Below, in pieces: positions 42,700 to 53,541 of a stretch of 64,000 nt of DNA. Below the pieces are notes generated by a model, which was given only the letters and a program-made list of their open reading frames with translations, was not told the DNA's origin and searched no databases. This DNA comes from Bolinopsis microptera (Eukaryota > Ctenophora > Tentaculata > Lobata > Bolinopsidae). The DNA lies in assembly GCF_026151205.1 (NCBI RefSeq), contig NC_087074.1, positions 16,627,962 to 16,691,961 on the forward strand. Direction: 5' to 3'. Position 1 is the stretch's first letter; each line of letters starts with the position of its first letter. The position numbers were made by a program, and so were the translations under genes.

Positions 42700-43395
42700 T
42701 CAAGAATCTTCCTGACGATATATTTGTGAAAGTTTAAGAAGCTTGATGATAATATTTTTGTTCTCGTTCATTAGTTTGTTGACATCAGATAGACTAGTAG
42801 TCGTGATAACTGCATTCAACAGAGCTTGTTCTTCCATACTTAAAATTGTGGCGATGTCTTGTCCACAGTCAATGAGATGCTGCTCAAATTTCGCAAACAT
42901 TTCCGTTTTCATTATGTAAGAGAATAAAAAGTCCATACATTCGTTTTCTTCCTTGCATAATTTACTTTGTAACAGGACATCTAGAGATTTGAGTAATTTC
43001 GACATATCATTTACCTTTTTATTTATTTGCTTGATTGCTACGCTTTTCCGCTTGCCTTTGTGTTGCCGAACTGAGTCAGATTCTAACTCATCACTACTTA
43101 ACACACTTCTACTATCACTATATGGTATTTTTGACTCATCATCAGCACTTGTTTCCTCATAGTTAGAACCGTCTTGTTGAGATTCTTCAGATATTATCGT
43201 ATCAGCATCTGAATATGTGGAAGCAGGATAATCCAGTTTTACATCAGTCGCATCCGAGTTAGCTTTTGATAGTGGTTGAATTTTAGAGCTTGTTTCTGAC
43301 TCTCCGTTCTCTCGATGATACCGACTTTTGTGTGAGGACAGGCTATATCTATTGACAAAAGACTTGTCACAAAATGAGCAAGATATAGGACTCAT
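42700..43395 (-). CDS. C2H2 zinc-finger protein carried by the foldback element, intact copy
   Basis: The product has 231 residues from the ATG at 43393-43395. One C2H2 finger lies at the N-terminus (CSFCDKSFVNRYSLSSH...H, Cys-x2-Cys-x12-His-x4-His). A Ser/Asp/Glu-rich acidic stretch follows, then a basic KGKRKS motif, and then a helical C-terminal half with no recognised domain. It may be a DNA-binding accessory protein of the element or a captured host gene. The mirrored copy at 43824-44519 is nearly identical but broken. Confidence 0.75.
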   Translation of the reverse strand: MSPISCSFCDKSFVNRYSLSSHKSRYHRENGESETSSKIQPLSKANSDATDVKLDYPASTYSDADTIISEESQQDGSNYEETSADDESKIPYSDSRSVLSSDELESDSVRQHKGKRKSVAIKQINKKVNDMSKLLKSLDVLLQSKLCKEENECMDFLFSYIMKTEMFAKFEQHLIDCGQDIATILSMEEQALLNAVITTTSLSDVNKLMNENKNIIIKLLKLSQIYRQEDS

Positions 43396-43546
43396 GATAT
43401 TACAAAGGATACGTTTAGAACGTTTTGCAACAACAGTCTTCAAATATATTATTCAATCTAACGGGAATGCTTCAAATTTTGTGGAGTAATTAACTCAGAC
43501 CCACGTGCTATTTTATATTTTAAAAAAACAACTAATCTGCTTTCCC

Positions 43547-43672
43547 TACCCTACCCTCCTCCCTCCAGGGAGGGAGGGTAGGAAAGGAGGGAGGGAGCCC
43601 GAAGTCCTTAACACCCGTACATACAAATACAATGGGACCTAACCGTTGGTTAAGAAAAAGACACGTCGATCA
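43547..43672. other. spacer at the centre of the foldback element
   Basis: These 126 bp are the only part of the element not duplicated between arms. They begin with a smaller imperfect inverted repeat of CCCTCCCTCC/GGGAGGGAGG type. That could be where the fold-back arose. Confidence 0.7.
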
Positions 43673-43823
43673 GGGAAAGCAGATTAGTTGTTTTTAAAAA
43701 ATATAAAATAGCACGTGGGTCTGAGTTAATTACTCCACAAAATTTGAAGCATTCCCGTTAGATTGAATAATATATTTGAAGACTGTTGTTGCAAAACTTT
43801 CTAAACGTATCCTTTGTAATATC

Positions 43824-44519
43824 ATGAGTCCTATATCTTGCTCATTTTGTGACAAGTCTTTTGTCAATAAATATAGCCTGTCCTCACACTAAAGTCGGTA
43901 TCATCGAGAGAACGGAGAGTCAGAAACAAGCTCTAACATTCAACCACTATCAAAAGCTAACTCGGATGCGACTGATGTAAAACTGGATTATCCTGCTTCC
44001 ACATATTCAGATGCTGATACGATAATATCTGAAGAATCTCAACAAGACGGTTCTAACTATGAGGAAACAAGTGCTGATGATGAGTCAAAAATACCATATA
44101 GTGATAGTAGAAGTGTGTTAAGTAGTGATGAGTTAGAATCTGACTCAGTTCGGCAACACAAAGGCAAGCGGAAAAGCGTAGCAATCAAGCAAATAAATAA
44201 AAAGGTAAATGATATGTCGAAATTACTCAAATCTCTAGATGTCCTGTTACAAAGTAAATTATGCAAGGAAGAAAACGAATGTATGGACTTTTTATTCTCT
44301 TACATAATGAAAACGGAAATGTTTGCGAAATTTGAGCAGCATCTCATTGACTGTGGACAAGACATCGCCACAATTTTAAGTATGGAAGAACAAGCTCTGT
44401 TGAATGCAGTTATCACGACTACTAGTCTATCTGATGTCAACAAACTAATGAACGAGAACAAAAATATTATCATCAAGCTTCTTAAACTTTCACAAATATA
44501 TCGTCAGGAAGATTCTTGA
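43824..44519 (+). pseudogene. C2H2 zinc-finger protein, broken mirrored copy
   Basis: This has the same length and frame as the intact copy, but a TAA replaces the Lys codon that follows SLSSH inside the zinc finger (at about 43890). Other differences are few (for example R to K in the finger, K to N after TSS). The nonsense mutation removes everything after the first part of the finger. Confidence 0.85.
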
Positions 44520-44671
44520 ACTTTATAACCAAAACGTTGATAATTATTGAGATAAGAATTTGGATATATAGAGTTATTGAATATAGTTTAGTTAAAATTA
44601 TCTTCAAAAATCTAAACATGTGTTTCCTTGTCTACATTATAACTTTTTTTAAAAATAATACATCATAATTA

Positions 44672-45706
44672 TCATTCAGTATTCAGTATATTATTCAGTA
44701 TTATTCAGTATTCATTATTCAACATTCATTCAGTATTCATTTAGTATTCATTCAGTATTCATTCAGTATTCAGTATTCATTCAGTATTCATTCAGTATTC
44801 ATTCAGTATTCATTCAGTATTCATTCAGTATTCATTCAGTATTCATTCAGTATTCAGTCAGTATTCATTCAGTATTCATTCAGTATTCATTCAGTATTCA
44901 TTCAGTATTCATTCAGTATTCATTCAGTATTCATTCAGTATTCATTCAGTATTCATTCAGTATTCATGCAGTATTCATTCAGTATTCATTCAGTATTCAT
45001 TCAGTATTCATTCAGTATTCATTCAGTATTCATTCAGTATTCATTCAGTATTCATTCAGTATTCATTCAGTATTCATTCAGTATTCATTCAGTATTCATT
45101 CAGTATTCATTCAGTATTCATTCAGTATTCATTCAGTATTCATTCAGTATTCATTCAGTATTCATTCAGTATTCATTCAGTATTCATTCAGTATTCAGTC
45201 AGTATTCATTCAGTATTCATTCAGTATTCATTCAGTATTCATTCAGTATTCATCAGTATTCATTCAGTATTCATTCAGTATTCATTCAGTATTCATGCAG
45301 TATTCATTCAGTATTCATTCAGTATTCATTCAGTATTCATTCAGTATTCATTCAGTATTCATTCAGTATTCATTCAGTATTCATTCAGTATTCAGTCAGT
45401 ATTCATTCAGTATTCATTCAGTATTCATTCAGTATTCATTCAGTATTCATTCAGTATTCATTCAGTATTCATGCAGTATTCATTCAGTATTCATTCAGTA
45501 TTCATTCAGTATTCATTCAGTATTCATTCAGTATTCATTCAGTATTCATTCAGTATTCATTCAGTATTCATTCAGTATTCAGTATTCATTCAGTATTCAT
45601 TCAGTATTCATTCAGTATTCATTCAGTATTCATTCAGTATTCAGTATTCATTCAGTATTCATTCAGTATTCATTCAGTAGTCAGTATTCATTCAGTATTC
45701 AGTATT
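44672..45706. repeat. 11-bp tandem repeat, right arm
   Basis: This is the inverted counterpart of the array at 41719-42545, about 200 bp longer (roughly 94 copies). The length difference means the arms have changed independently since they were formed or last homogenised. Confidence 0.95.
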
Positions 45707-46314
45707 GTGTAAGATAAGGTGACGGATTTCATCTTATCTTACTCAAGAAAATATTTAATATTCCGCTCACAAAATATCAGGAAACAGAACACGGAACATC
45801 AATCGATGAACTGCTGTCAGATACCGAGCAAATATTTACGGGTATGATTAAAGAATTGGGAACAGTAATTAACATGGTGCACTGGCAGTTGCATCTTTAT
45901 TCATTGCGTCATACTACCTTATGGAGATCTGATATAATTTCGTTCAGCATAATCCTGGCAAGTTGAATGTTTGAATTTATTTCTGTAATAATTACTCGTC
46001 TAGAGGAAAATTATGTATCAGGTAAACACTACAGTCAAAAGAATTAAAAACAGTTAAGTTAAAGTTCAGAACAATTAAAGCTGAAACAGAGTCAGAATTT
46101 ACGCAACAAACAGCTGAACGCTGAATGATAGTGTAAGCAAAGTGCCAGGTGTTGTCCTGAAACGGTGCACTAAATTTAGATTAAAGAACATTAGACATTA
46201 TTTCGAACCTCATCAGCACACCGTTAAAAGGTCGCCGCTTGCCAGATGTTAACATTGTTGATACTTTAAACAATAGATGTACATGTAATTAAATTATGGG
46301 GCGGGGCTGGTGGG

Positions 46315-46377
46315 GGATCGAACCAGGTACCTTCAACTATGTAAAATATTGTGACATATTACCGTGTCATCACGCCA
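46315..46377 (-). promoter_or_regulatory. tRNA-like pol III promoter, right arm
   Basis: This is the mirror of the left-arm sequence: B box at about 46315-46325 and A box at 46362-46377 on the - strand. Both arms would therefore direct transcription inward. Confidence 0.45.
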
Positions 46378-46448
46378 CATACGGTATGTTTGGAAATTAC
46401 CTCGGAAAACCCTTCAAAAAAGGTGTGTACTGTGCACAATACACTACT

Positions 46449-46621
46449 GGCGGCCAAGAAAGAATTGGCGAACCTGTGTCCTAGAAGACGCAGTAACATT
46501 CACAGGAGATCCAGACATTGTATTTGATAAGGTCCGAGAGTTGGCAGGAAACCGAAAGCACTGGAGAGAGATGATACGACATAAGCGGCAATTCCTTGCT
46601 GCAGGCCACTCGAATGATTGA
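46449..46621 (+). pseudogene. RTE-like reverse transcriptase, C-terminal end
   Basis: This continues the frame of 39984-40980 after the foldback element is removed: PRKNWRTCVLEDAV ... RHKRQFLAAGHSND, then TGA. About 30 bp later the LINE ends in AAGT repeats. Confidence 0.85.
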
Positions 46622-46652
46622 GGAGACCTTATCAAGTATCAAGTAAGTAAGT

Positions 46653-47779
46653 ATAGGTTTCCAGCATCTGTTTATCATGAGATCAGAGAATATCTCAACA
46701 AATTTGTCGCTTCTGCACAAAAGCAGGGTCTTCACATCAATTCTTTTGTTAAAAAGCCAGCTATAAACTGCATCATAGAAAACATAGCTGTTTACCACAA
46801 GTGGAGACTCAATCAAGAAGTTTGTTAGTGCCTCCAGATTCTTTATGTCGTTCACCTACTCAAAGTCATGAAACAAGTTGGGTAGAGCTGCATATGGTAT
46901 GACAGTGTTCATCTCCTTCAAGGCCCTTATATTGTTGGGTAAAGCTGTGCATGCGATGGAAGTTTTCATCTCCTTCAGGGCTTTATTGTATTGTTTTAGT
47001 GCCCTCATAATTAACCTGAAGTCCTCAGTTGAAGGATTTTCCAGTTCCTCGAGCTTTTCAAATAGTCGCTGATACGCAGACTCGGAAGGAGAAAGGGAGG
47101 ATTTATAGTTCAATCTCTCAATTATAAATCTACTGTTCTGATCAATAGTGCATGCTTTGTATTCTAAGTTGTTCAATAGAGCTTCCACAAGAATGTGCTC
47201 CTGATCAGCTGCCATTTCCATTATCACTTCAAGATTCTTTTGAGGACAAGATGACACGTTTTTCAAGTATTGTGTTGCAAAATATTGAGTGCAAGTCGCC
47301 AAGGATGCAAATTGCTTAATGACAAGATCTATAAGTCTCCTCTTTATTCGATTATCCATAACGAACATGGCCTCATCAAATAAGAATAGCTGTTCTTCAA
47401 AGTTATCCTCTCTTACGGACTCAGTCAATTCCTGAAAGTACTCAAAGCACTTTTCGATTACCCAATCCACCTCAAACACGCATGCCATTTTATTCAGATC
47501 TCGGAAATTTGACTTTGACAACTTTTCTAAAACACCAGAATAAGAGGCTTCTAGAAAGCACTCTAAAGCATATTTCGAGAAGTCCTCGACTGGTATTTCT
47601 GTTTGGAAAAGTTCTACTGTCATTTTCTTTATAACCGGACTGTTGAAGGACATAATTGCTGAATTAGTGAGAAGTTCTTCGTCCTGTAGAATGAACTTGA
47701 GGTTGCCGTGGGAGGGGGAGCCGAGATATTCCAACCCAAAGTTCATTGGCACTTGAATGCACGGTATTGGGGAGGCCAT
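46653..47779 (-). pseudogene. BTB copy 2, N-terminal and middle part
   Basis: The ATG is at 47777-47779 (MASPIPC). About 307 codons match the BTB gene at 30858-32564, followed by a TAG at 46856-46858 where copy 1 has a CAG (HDYKQVN). The match then continues to the LINE border (TNFLIESPLVVNSYVF). The middle contains a short duplicated NI(R)ALKEM segment not in copy 1. With the nonsense codon and the two insertions downstream, this copy cannot make the full protein, though a BTB-only product is possible. Confidence 0.88.
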
Positions 47780-47818
47780 CCTATTCTTTCTTTTTTTCCT
47801 TTCTTTAAAAGACAGGCT

Positions 47819-47939
47819 ATTGCTGTTATCGAAGAATATGTCAATATCATGCTGCACTGTTCTAAACTGTTAGGCACCCGCGCGCTACGTATCCAAAGGA
47901 AAGTACCAAACGCCGAGACACAAAACCTACAGCCATTAA
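47819..47939. repeat. 121-bp dispersed repeat at the BTB duplication junction
   Basis: It starts ATTGCTGTTAT and ends CAGCCATTAA, and matches 50654-50770 in the same orientation with few differences. It sits exactly between the 5' flank of copy 2 and the truncated copy 3. Confidence 0.85.
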
Positions 47940-47941
47940 CT

Positions 47942-48445
47942 CGCAAAATATTGAGTGCAAATCGCCAAGGATGCAAATTGCTTAATGACAAGATCTATAA
48001 GTCTCCTCTTTATTCGATTATCCATAACGAACATGGCCTCATCAAATAAGAATAGCTGTTCTTCAAAGTTATCCTCTCTTACGGACTCAGTCAATTCCTG
48101 AAAGTACTCAAAGCACTTTTCGATTACCCAATCCACCTCAAACACGCAGGCCATTTTATTCAGATCTCGGAAATTTGACTTTGACAACTTCTCCAAAACA
48201 CCAGAATAAGAGGCTTCTAGAAAGCACTCTACAGCATATTTCGAGAAGTCCTCGACTGGTATTTCTGTTTGGAAAAGTTCTACTGTCATTTTCTTTATAA
48301 CCGGACTGTTGAAGGACATAATTGCTGAATTAGTGAGAAGTTCCTCGTCCTGTAGAATGAACTTGAGGTTGCCGTGGGAGGGGGAGCCGAGATATTCCAA
48401 CCCAAAGTTCATTGGCACTTGAATGCACGGTATTGGGGAGGCCAT
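47942..48445 (-). pseudogene. BTB copy 3, N-terminal fragment
   Basis: The ATG at 48443-48445 begins about 168 codons nearly identical to copy 2, covering the BTB domain and the start of the BACK-like region. It stops where the 121-bp repeat begins. Its upstream DNA (to about 48570) matches the upstream DNA of copy 1. A truncated BTB-only protein could be made from it. Confidence 0.85.
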
Positions 48446-48570
48446 CCTATTCTTTCTTTTTTTTCCTTTCTTTAAAAGACAGGCTCGACCTGGTGGCCCA
48501 CGAGAAGATTACATGAAGATGTTTTGCCTGCTTCTGGGTGTAGCATCCCTGCTGGATGCCGGGGTTAAAT

Positions 48571-49245
48571 GCAATGATGTTAAATAGTAATACGTTTCGT
48601 AGCCTACAAACGTATGGCGAATACGAATACGTATTTCTCAAGGGTGAACGATGTACTTCGAAATCGAATATGGGATATACATTTTTTACATATTTTTCAT
48701 TTGAACGCTTAGGAAAGCTTCTGCGAGTACAAAGTAAACATTGTTACGTAGGAACTGTGCTGATTATACGAGTTAACGTCCCACGAGTAAAAAATAACTT
48801 AGTATCCGGGCAATGGTTACTCGAAAATGATGCCTTCCTCTGATTCTCCTTGCTATTCATAAGCGCAGTAAACAGGTAAGCATCAGGTGACTGTATTCCG
48901 AGTTTCTTATTGACGTGATGCAGATGCGGGCAGGCATCTACTCACAGACATGTTTCAACCTACCAGGCAATGTTGTCTCCTTATTTGGATGTAAAAAACC
49001 GATACACGAGAATTCTGGCTCCATAGTTAGAGCTTCATTTTTCCTTCTTGGCTCTGCACGTGTCTCACCAAGATATTGTACGGAATATTGTAACTAGTTA
49101 CTACTTATATATTACACTAATGAGTAATGTAGAAGGAATGACTGGAATGATCACACTATACTACCTGTAATAACATATCCTAAGAAGTGTTTTACAGTGA
49201 TAATATCAAATATGGTAACTTAGTAATTAACTAAAATGTTTTATT
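48571..49245. other. intergenic DNA, no gene seen
   Basis: AT-rich sequence with a 95-codon + frame at 48556-48843 that shows no known domain. I see no splice-supported gene. Confidence 0.4.
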
Positions 49246-49567
49246 GGGGTCAGGGTCAGGGTCAGGGTCAGGGTCAGGGTCAGGGTCAGGGTCAGGGTCA
49301 GGGTCAGGGTCAGGGTCAGGGTCAGGGTCAGGGTCAGGGTCAGGGTCAGGGTCAGGGTCAGGGTCAGGGTCAGGGTCAGGGTCAGGGTCAGGGTCAGGGT
49401 CAGGGTCAGGGTCAGGGTCAGGGTCAGGGTCAGGGTCAGGGTCAGGGTCAGGGTCAGGGTCAGGGTCAGGGTCAGGGTCAGGGTCAGGGTCAGGGTCAGG
49501 GTCAGGGTCAGGGTCAGGGTCAGGGTCAGGGTCAGGGTCAGGGTCAGGGTCAGGGTCAGGGTCAGGG
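49246..49567. repeat. hexamer array (TCAGGG), about 53 copies
   Basis: The array looks perfectly homogeneous over about 320 bp. TCAGGG is a one-base variant of the animal telomere repeat TTAGGG. Frames across it (GQ and GS repeats) are by-products. Confidence 0.95.
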
Positions 49568-50653
49568 ACTTGAGGAACTTTTTTTACTTGATTGGAACGT
49601 GCTAGCTAGCCAGTTTCGGGCTCAATATACTCTTTGTTCACGACTCAATACAACAATGCTGGTAAGGCTGTATCTTTATAATTATGTAAACTTGCCTTTT
49701 ACGACTTTCAGTCTTTCACGTATATATGTAACAGAACATTTTATATAACAATAGCTTCAATCAATTACACAATCTCCAATTTATCGATATCAAATTAAAA
49801 TATACCAAGTAGCAATGAGCAAGTAACAGATCAAATCGTATATTTAATCGGAAATGTGCTGCATTCGGATCAGTTTATAATTTTGGACAAACGTCACGTC
49901 GGACAAAAGTCGTGTTACCCATGATATTATTATTACGTAAATTATACATACTGTGGCAGTGTTGACTCATATAATAGCGACAAGAGAAACGCCATTGTTG
50001 GACGTGAGGAGCTGGAGGGTGAGAACTCCTCAAACTTTTTTTCAATTCCTTCTGTAACGTCCCGAATAAATATAGTCGATCAGGTGCTATTTTGGATTCA
50101 GAGTAGGATGGTTTTCACTTTAGTTCCGCGATGGTAGTGCAAATATTTTTTCTACGACAAATCTCACTGTATCCCGTATCCGGCAGTGTCCCGTATCCGG
50201 CAGTGTCGTCATTTTTGTGTTGAGCGCTGTAGCAGGTTATAGCTGCACTTCGATATTTTTCAGCTCGGCTCCATATTCACGATCATTTCAACTATATTAG
50301 TATATACGAGATAGATCCAGAAAACTCGGCCATCCTCGTATCTGTCTTCAGCTGTCAGGTTTCCTGGTTCTTACAGTTTACACTGATGGTTGCTCTCAGT
50401 CTCACAACAACAGATCCGGATATTGAGGACTATGATTCGGGGTTCCTGTATGCTGTACGATCCCCATAACGAACGGACACATTACACTTTGTATCTCAGT
50501 CACCTGAGTAGCTAGTGGTCCCATTTTTAAGCACAATTGTAAATTGTCTCAATTTGACTCGATCCAATCATTTTAAGTACACAAAATCGCAGAAATTAAC
50601 GTTCGACCACTCCCAGCAAGCAAGCGCTGACCTGTGGCGCGCATCCGCATATT
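49568..50653. other. intergenic DNA, no gene seen
   Basis: Non-coding. A short CCCGTATCCGGCAGTGT unit is repeated twice near 50175-50208. Confidence 0.4.
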
Positions 50654-50770
50654 ATTGCTGTTATTGAAGAATATGTCAATATCATGCTGCACTATTCTAA
50701 ACCGTTAGGCACCCGCGCGTTACGTATCCAAAGGAAAGTACCAAACGGACACAAAACCTACAGCCATTAA
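50654..50770. repeat. second copy of the 121-bp dispersed repeat
   Basis: This matches 47819-47939 in the same orientation, with a few substitutions and a short deletion. It contains TTAGGCACCCGCGCG. Family unknown. Confidence 0.85.
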
Positions 50771-51425
50771 ATCATGGCCACTGAGCAAACAACCACCTAG
50801 AGTTCCGTGTTCCAAGCATCTACTTGTGTCATTACTCGTCTAGACTTAATTGGTCGAAAGCCTGGAAAAGGAAATTCAAATAAAACCCGGAAATGTTAAC
50901 TTGATCAGATCTCAGCCCTGATACACTGCACGTTCATCTCAGGAAAGCTTGGCTGGTCTACATTCTTCCTTTTCCAGCTCCTTGGAATGTGATCTAACAC
51001 TGAACAATGAACATCGAATTATCGGAATTACAGGAATGTACATTCAGATTCCAGTGCATCCTGCTTTACATTCCAACTACCTATTACTAACATTGGGACT
51101 GCCTGGTAACCTTGAAGTTCAGCAATAAAACAAGAAGCATCCTTAAATTGCGGACATGAGAAGTGTGGTTGTTTATAGAAATTGTTAAATTATTGCAATA
51201 AAATAAAGAGCAACTGAAGAACCTTAGCTTTTTCCATAAAACGTCTATGCAAATCTTCACAAATTGATAAACCAACAATTTAACTAAGAAAAGCAAGTTT
51301 GTAGAGGGACACAACTTGCTGAACTGGCCTGTAAAGACTAAGGTTTACTTATATTTCTATGTGTGTGTCTGACGTGTATGTGGGAAAGTAGAAGGAAACT
51401 TCCCCTGATTCTGTTTATCTAAACG
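50771..51425. other. intergenic DNA, no gene seen
   Basis: Non-coding sequence. The - strand frame at 51087-51314 has no recognisable domain. Confidence 0.4.
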
Positions 51426-51426
51426 T

Positions 51427-51475
51427 GGCTGTACCACGTGTATACCACGTGTATACCACGTGTATACCACGTGTG
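51427..51475. repeat. 12-bp tandem repeat with four CACGTG boxes
   Basis: Units of the type CCACGTGTATAC repeat four times, giving four CACGTG E-boxes at 12-bp spacing. The spacing is close to one helical turn. Confidence 0.7.
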
Positions 51476-51640
51476 GTCATCTCACTACACATTACACGTC
51501 ACCCAACTTCAAACCACGGTTCCAATCGATATGCACTTAACACTGTAGACCATTGTTTCTTTGATACATTAATTCTATTCAGGGGACTACATTGCTCATT
51601 CTCCACCTCGCACCTCGCACCGCATGACAGAGTGTACACC

Positions 51641-51681
51641 AATAAATATATATATATCGTCTCGCTTTATATATAGTAAGA
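51641..51681 (-). mobile_element. Helitron-like 5' terminus, fragment
   Basis: On the - strand this reads TCTTACTATATATAAAGC followed by GAGACGATATATAT, the same 5' end as the elements at 35410 and 54558. No matching 3' end was found nearby. Confidence 0.5.
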
Positions 51682-51752
51682 TTAGATATATATCAAGCAT
51701 CATGATAAAAACGGGCACTTAACCAAGACACTTAAGACAAACAGATCTATTA

Positions 51753-51830
51753 ATATTGTACAATGTACAATGTACAATGTACAATGTACAATATACAATG
51801 TACAATTAACAATGTACATAAATAGCGACC
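51753..51830. repeat. 7-bp tandem repeat (GTACAAT)
   Basis: About ten units of GTACAAT with two degenerate copies near the right end. Confidence 0.85.
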
Positions 51831-51839
51831 TTTTTATGG

Positions 51840-52406
51840 CCCAACCAATAATCAGTTCTAAGGCGCATTTACATAACCTAAGAAGTAGGCACACGAACCA
51901 TAGATGTATCATCTAGATCCTACTTCACTCATTGTTTCATTGTTTCCTTGTGAAATGTGATAATGGTCGACTGTTTTGTGTATTGGCCCATTTCTCTTAT
52001 GATGTTCAAACTAAACTTTAGTATTTATCCTCAGCCACACTAATGGGGCGTGGATTTGTATTTTATTGTCGGTGCTTTAATTGTGTTGGATTGCACGATT
52101 ACGTTTATTGCCGGCGGGTGGCTGATTAGTTAGGAACTAAAGTCCAAACGGTGAGGCATGGTTTGTTAACTTTTTAAAAAGCACCTACACTGTATCCTGT
52201 GTAGAGCACTAACCTGATCAGGCAAATTCCTAAAATACCTTGTTCACATAGATTACCTCCATGACTGTTCATTCCTCCTAACCTGATGATAATCCAATTG
52301 TCGTGAGCGGTGAGAGTCTAAAAATTGACAGAAACGATAATCGTCATATAACTAGTTAAATTTGGGGATTGGGACCAATACGTACTACGTAGTAATGTTA
52401 ATATAG
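51840..52406. other. intergenic DNA, no gene seen
   Basis: AT-rich with no sustained frame or recognisable repeat. Confidence 0.4.
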
Positions 52407-52464
52407 ATTTGTAGTGTTGTAATTAGTTTTATATATATATAAAACTAATTACAACACTACAAAT
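52407..52464. repeat. perfect 58-bp palindrome
   Basis: ATTTGTAGTGTTGTAATTAG and its inverse flank a central TTTTATATATATATAAAA. The two 29-base halves are perfectly complementary with no spacer. Confidence 0.9.
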
Positions 52465-52490
52465 ATATTGCATTTATTCATTATTGAGTA

Positions 52491-53541
52491 CTAGTGTTAC
52501 CCGTGCCTACGACCGGGACTTTATGCAAAATTATAAACCCGTCTATTATATTCGAAAACACGCATTACATTTTCGTAGTTAAAACTTTAAAACGGTGCGA
52601 AAGTATGAACAGACCGCAATTTAATACTGAGTGTCCCTCATATATATTATAGTAAAACTTTCACTGCTTCACACACTAGTTCAGATAAGTATCTTCAAAA
52701 TTGTGATCTCATAGCTTTATAGATCGGTTGGGAGCTTCTGATTCACTAACTGCACTAATCAAACTACAAGTGTGCTGCATTTGGACTACAATTTGAACTA
52801 CAATTAGCTATCATCTTACAATCATATCTTAACTTATCAGACTGTTATTAGACTGTGTAATAGGTAGTGTAATTTTACTGATCAGTGTTCTGATATGACA
52901 ACCAGGTGGTACACAATTACTAATCACTGATAGTAAGTAATCAACTAATTATGTGTAATTACAGTGATCAATTAGTTTCTTCTATCAAGCATCATGACAA
53001 CTAGGACGGACGGGGTCACTGACCAACGGATATTTTAAAATATCCGTGAGTTTTTAAACTTTAAATAGGAAAAATTTGGGCCAAACAGTCCATTTTTAGG
53101 TGTGTGATTAAAACAGTTTTTAGCATTTTCTTGAAAATTGAGGGCCTAAGCGGTCACAAGTCAATTATAAATATGCTCATATTGCAGAAATTTGCAGAAT
53201 TTAGCGAAGTCTCTAAAGGACAAGGAAGGTTTAGGAATAGAGGGGACGTTCTCAAAATGATTCACATTTTTTTGAAAACGAAATTAGATATATACAGAAT
53301 AGTATTACAGGTTATATATTATGAATATCATCATTGCAAAAATAAAAACCAACCAAAAAATTTGTTGATTTTCGATTCGAAAGAGTTAAATTCTAGATCA
53401 TCCATGTTAGATAGTTTTTCCCACTTAATGGAGAGTATGCTTATGATTATAGTTTCAATCAACACATTTTATAGATGATTTATTCATTTATTCAATTGCA
53501 TGCTATGTATTGTATTTCAGTTTATCTTTACCCATAAAAGG
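52491..53541. other. non-coding DNA with a possible Helitron 3' end
   Basis: At 52491-52512 the - strand ends GCACGGGTAACACTAG followed by T, which resembles a Helitron 3' terminus. I could not find its 5' end. The + frame at 53104-53478 (124 codons) is AT-rich and shows no known domain. Confidence 0.4.

Larger units (their letters stand above)
40981..46448. mobile_element. 5.5-kb foldback (giant inverted-repeat) element
   Basis: The left arm (40981 to about 43546) and right arm (about 43673-46448) are inverted copies of each other around a 126-bp spacer. The ends are AGTAGTGTATTGTGC and its inverse. GGCGGC is duplicated at 40975-40980 and 46449-46454; removing the element and one copy rejoins the LINE reading frame exactly. 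Each arm holds a tRNA-like head, about 600 bp of unique DNA, an 11-bp repeat array and a zinc-finger gene. The arms differ mainly in array length and a few point changes. No transposase is evident. Confidence 0.9.
39836..46652 (+). mobile_element. 5'-truncated RTE-like LINE, split by a foldback element
   Basis: The LINE portions are 39836-40980 and 46449-46652. They carry the second half of a reverse transcriptase and the C-terminus, and end in AAGT repeats. The BTB sequence (T)ATAGGTT occurs on both sides (at 39828-39835 and from 46652), a 7-8 bp target duplication. The start inside the reverse transcriptase is the usual 5' truncation of target-primed insertion. Confidence 0.85.

Noticed and set aside
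49236..49748. GQ- and GS-repeat frames of 109-170 codons
   Set aside because: They come from the TCAGGG hexamer array, open in several frames at once.
53104..53478. 124-codon + strand frame
   Set aside because: AT-rich composition and no domain or neighbouring exon, so it was left unassigned.
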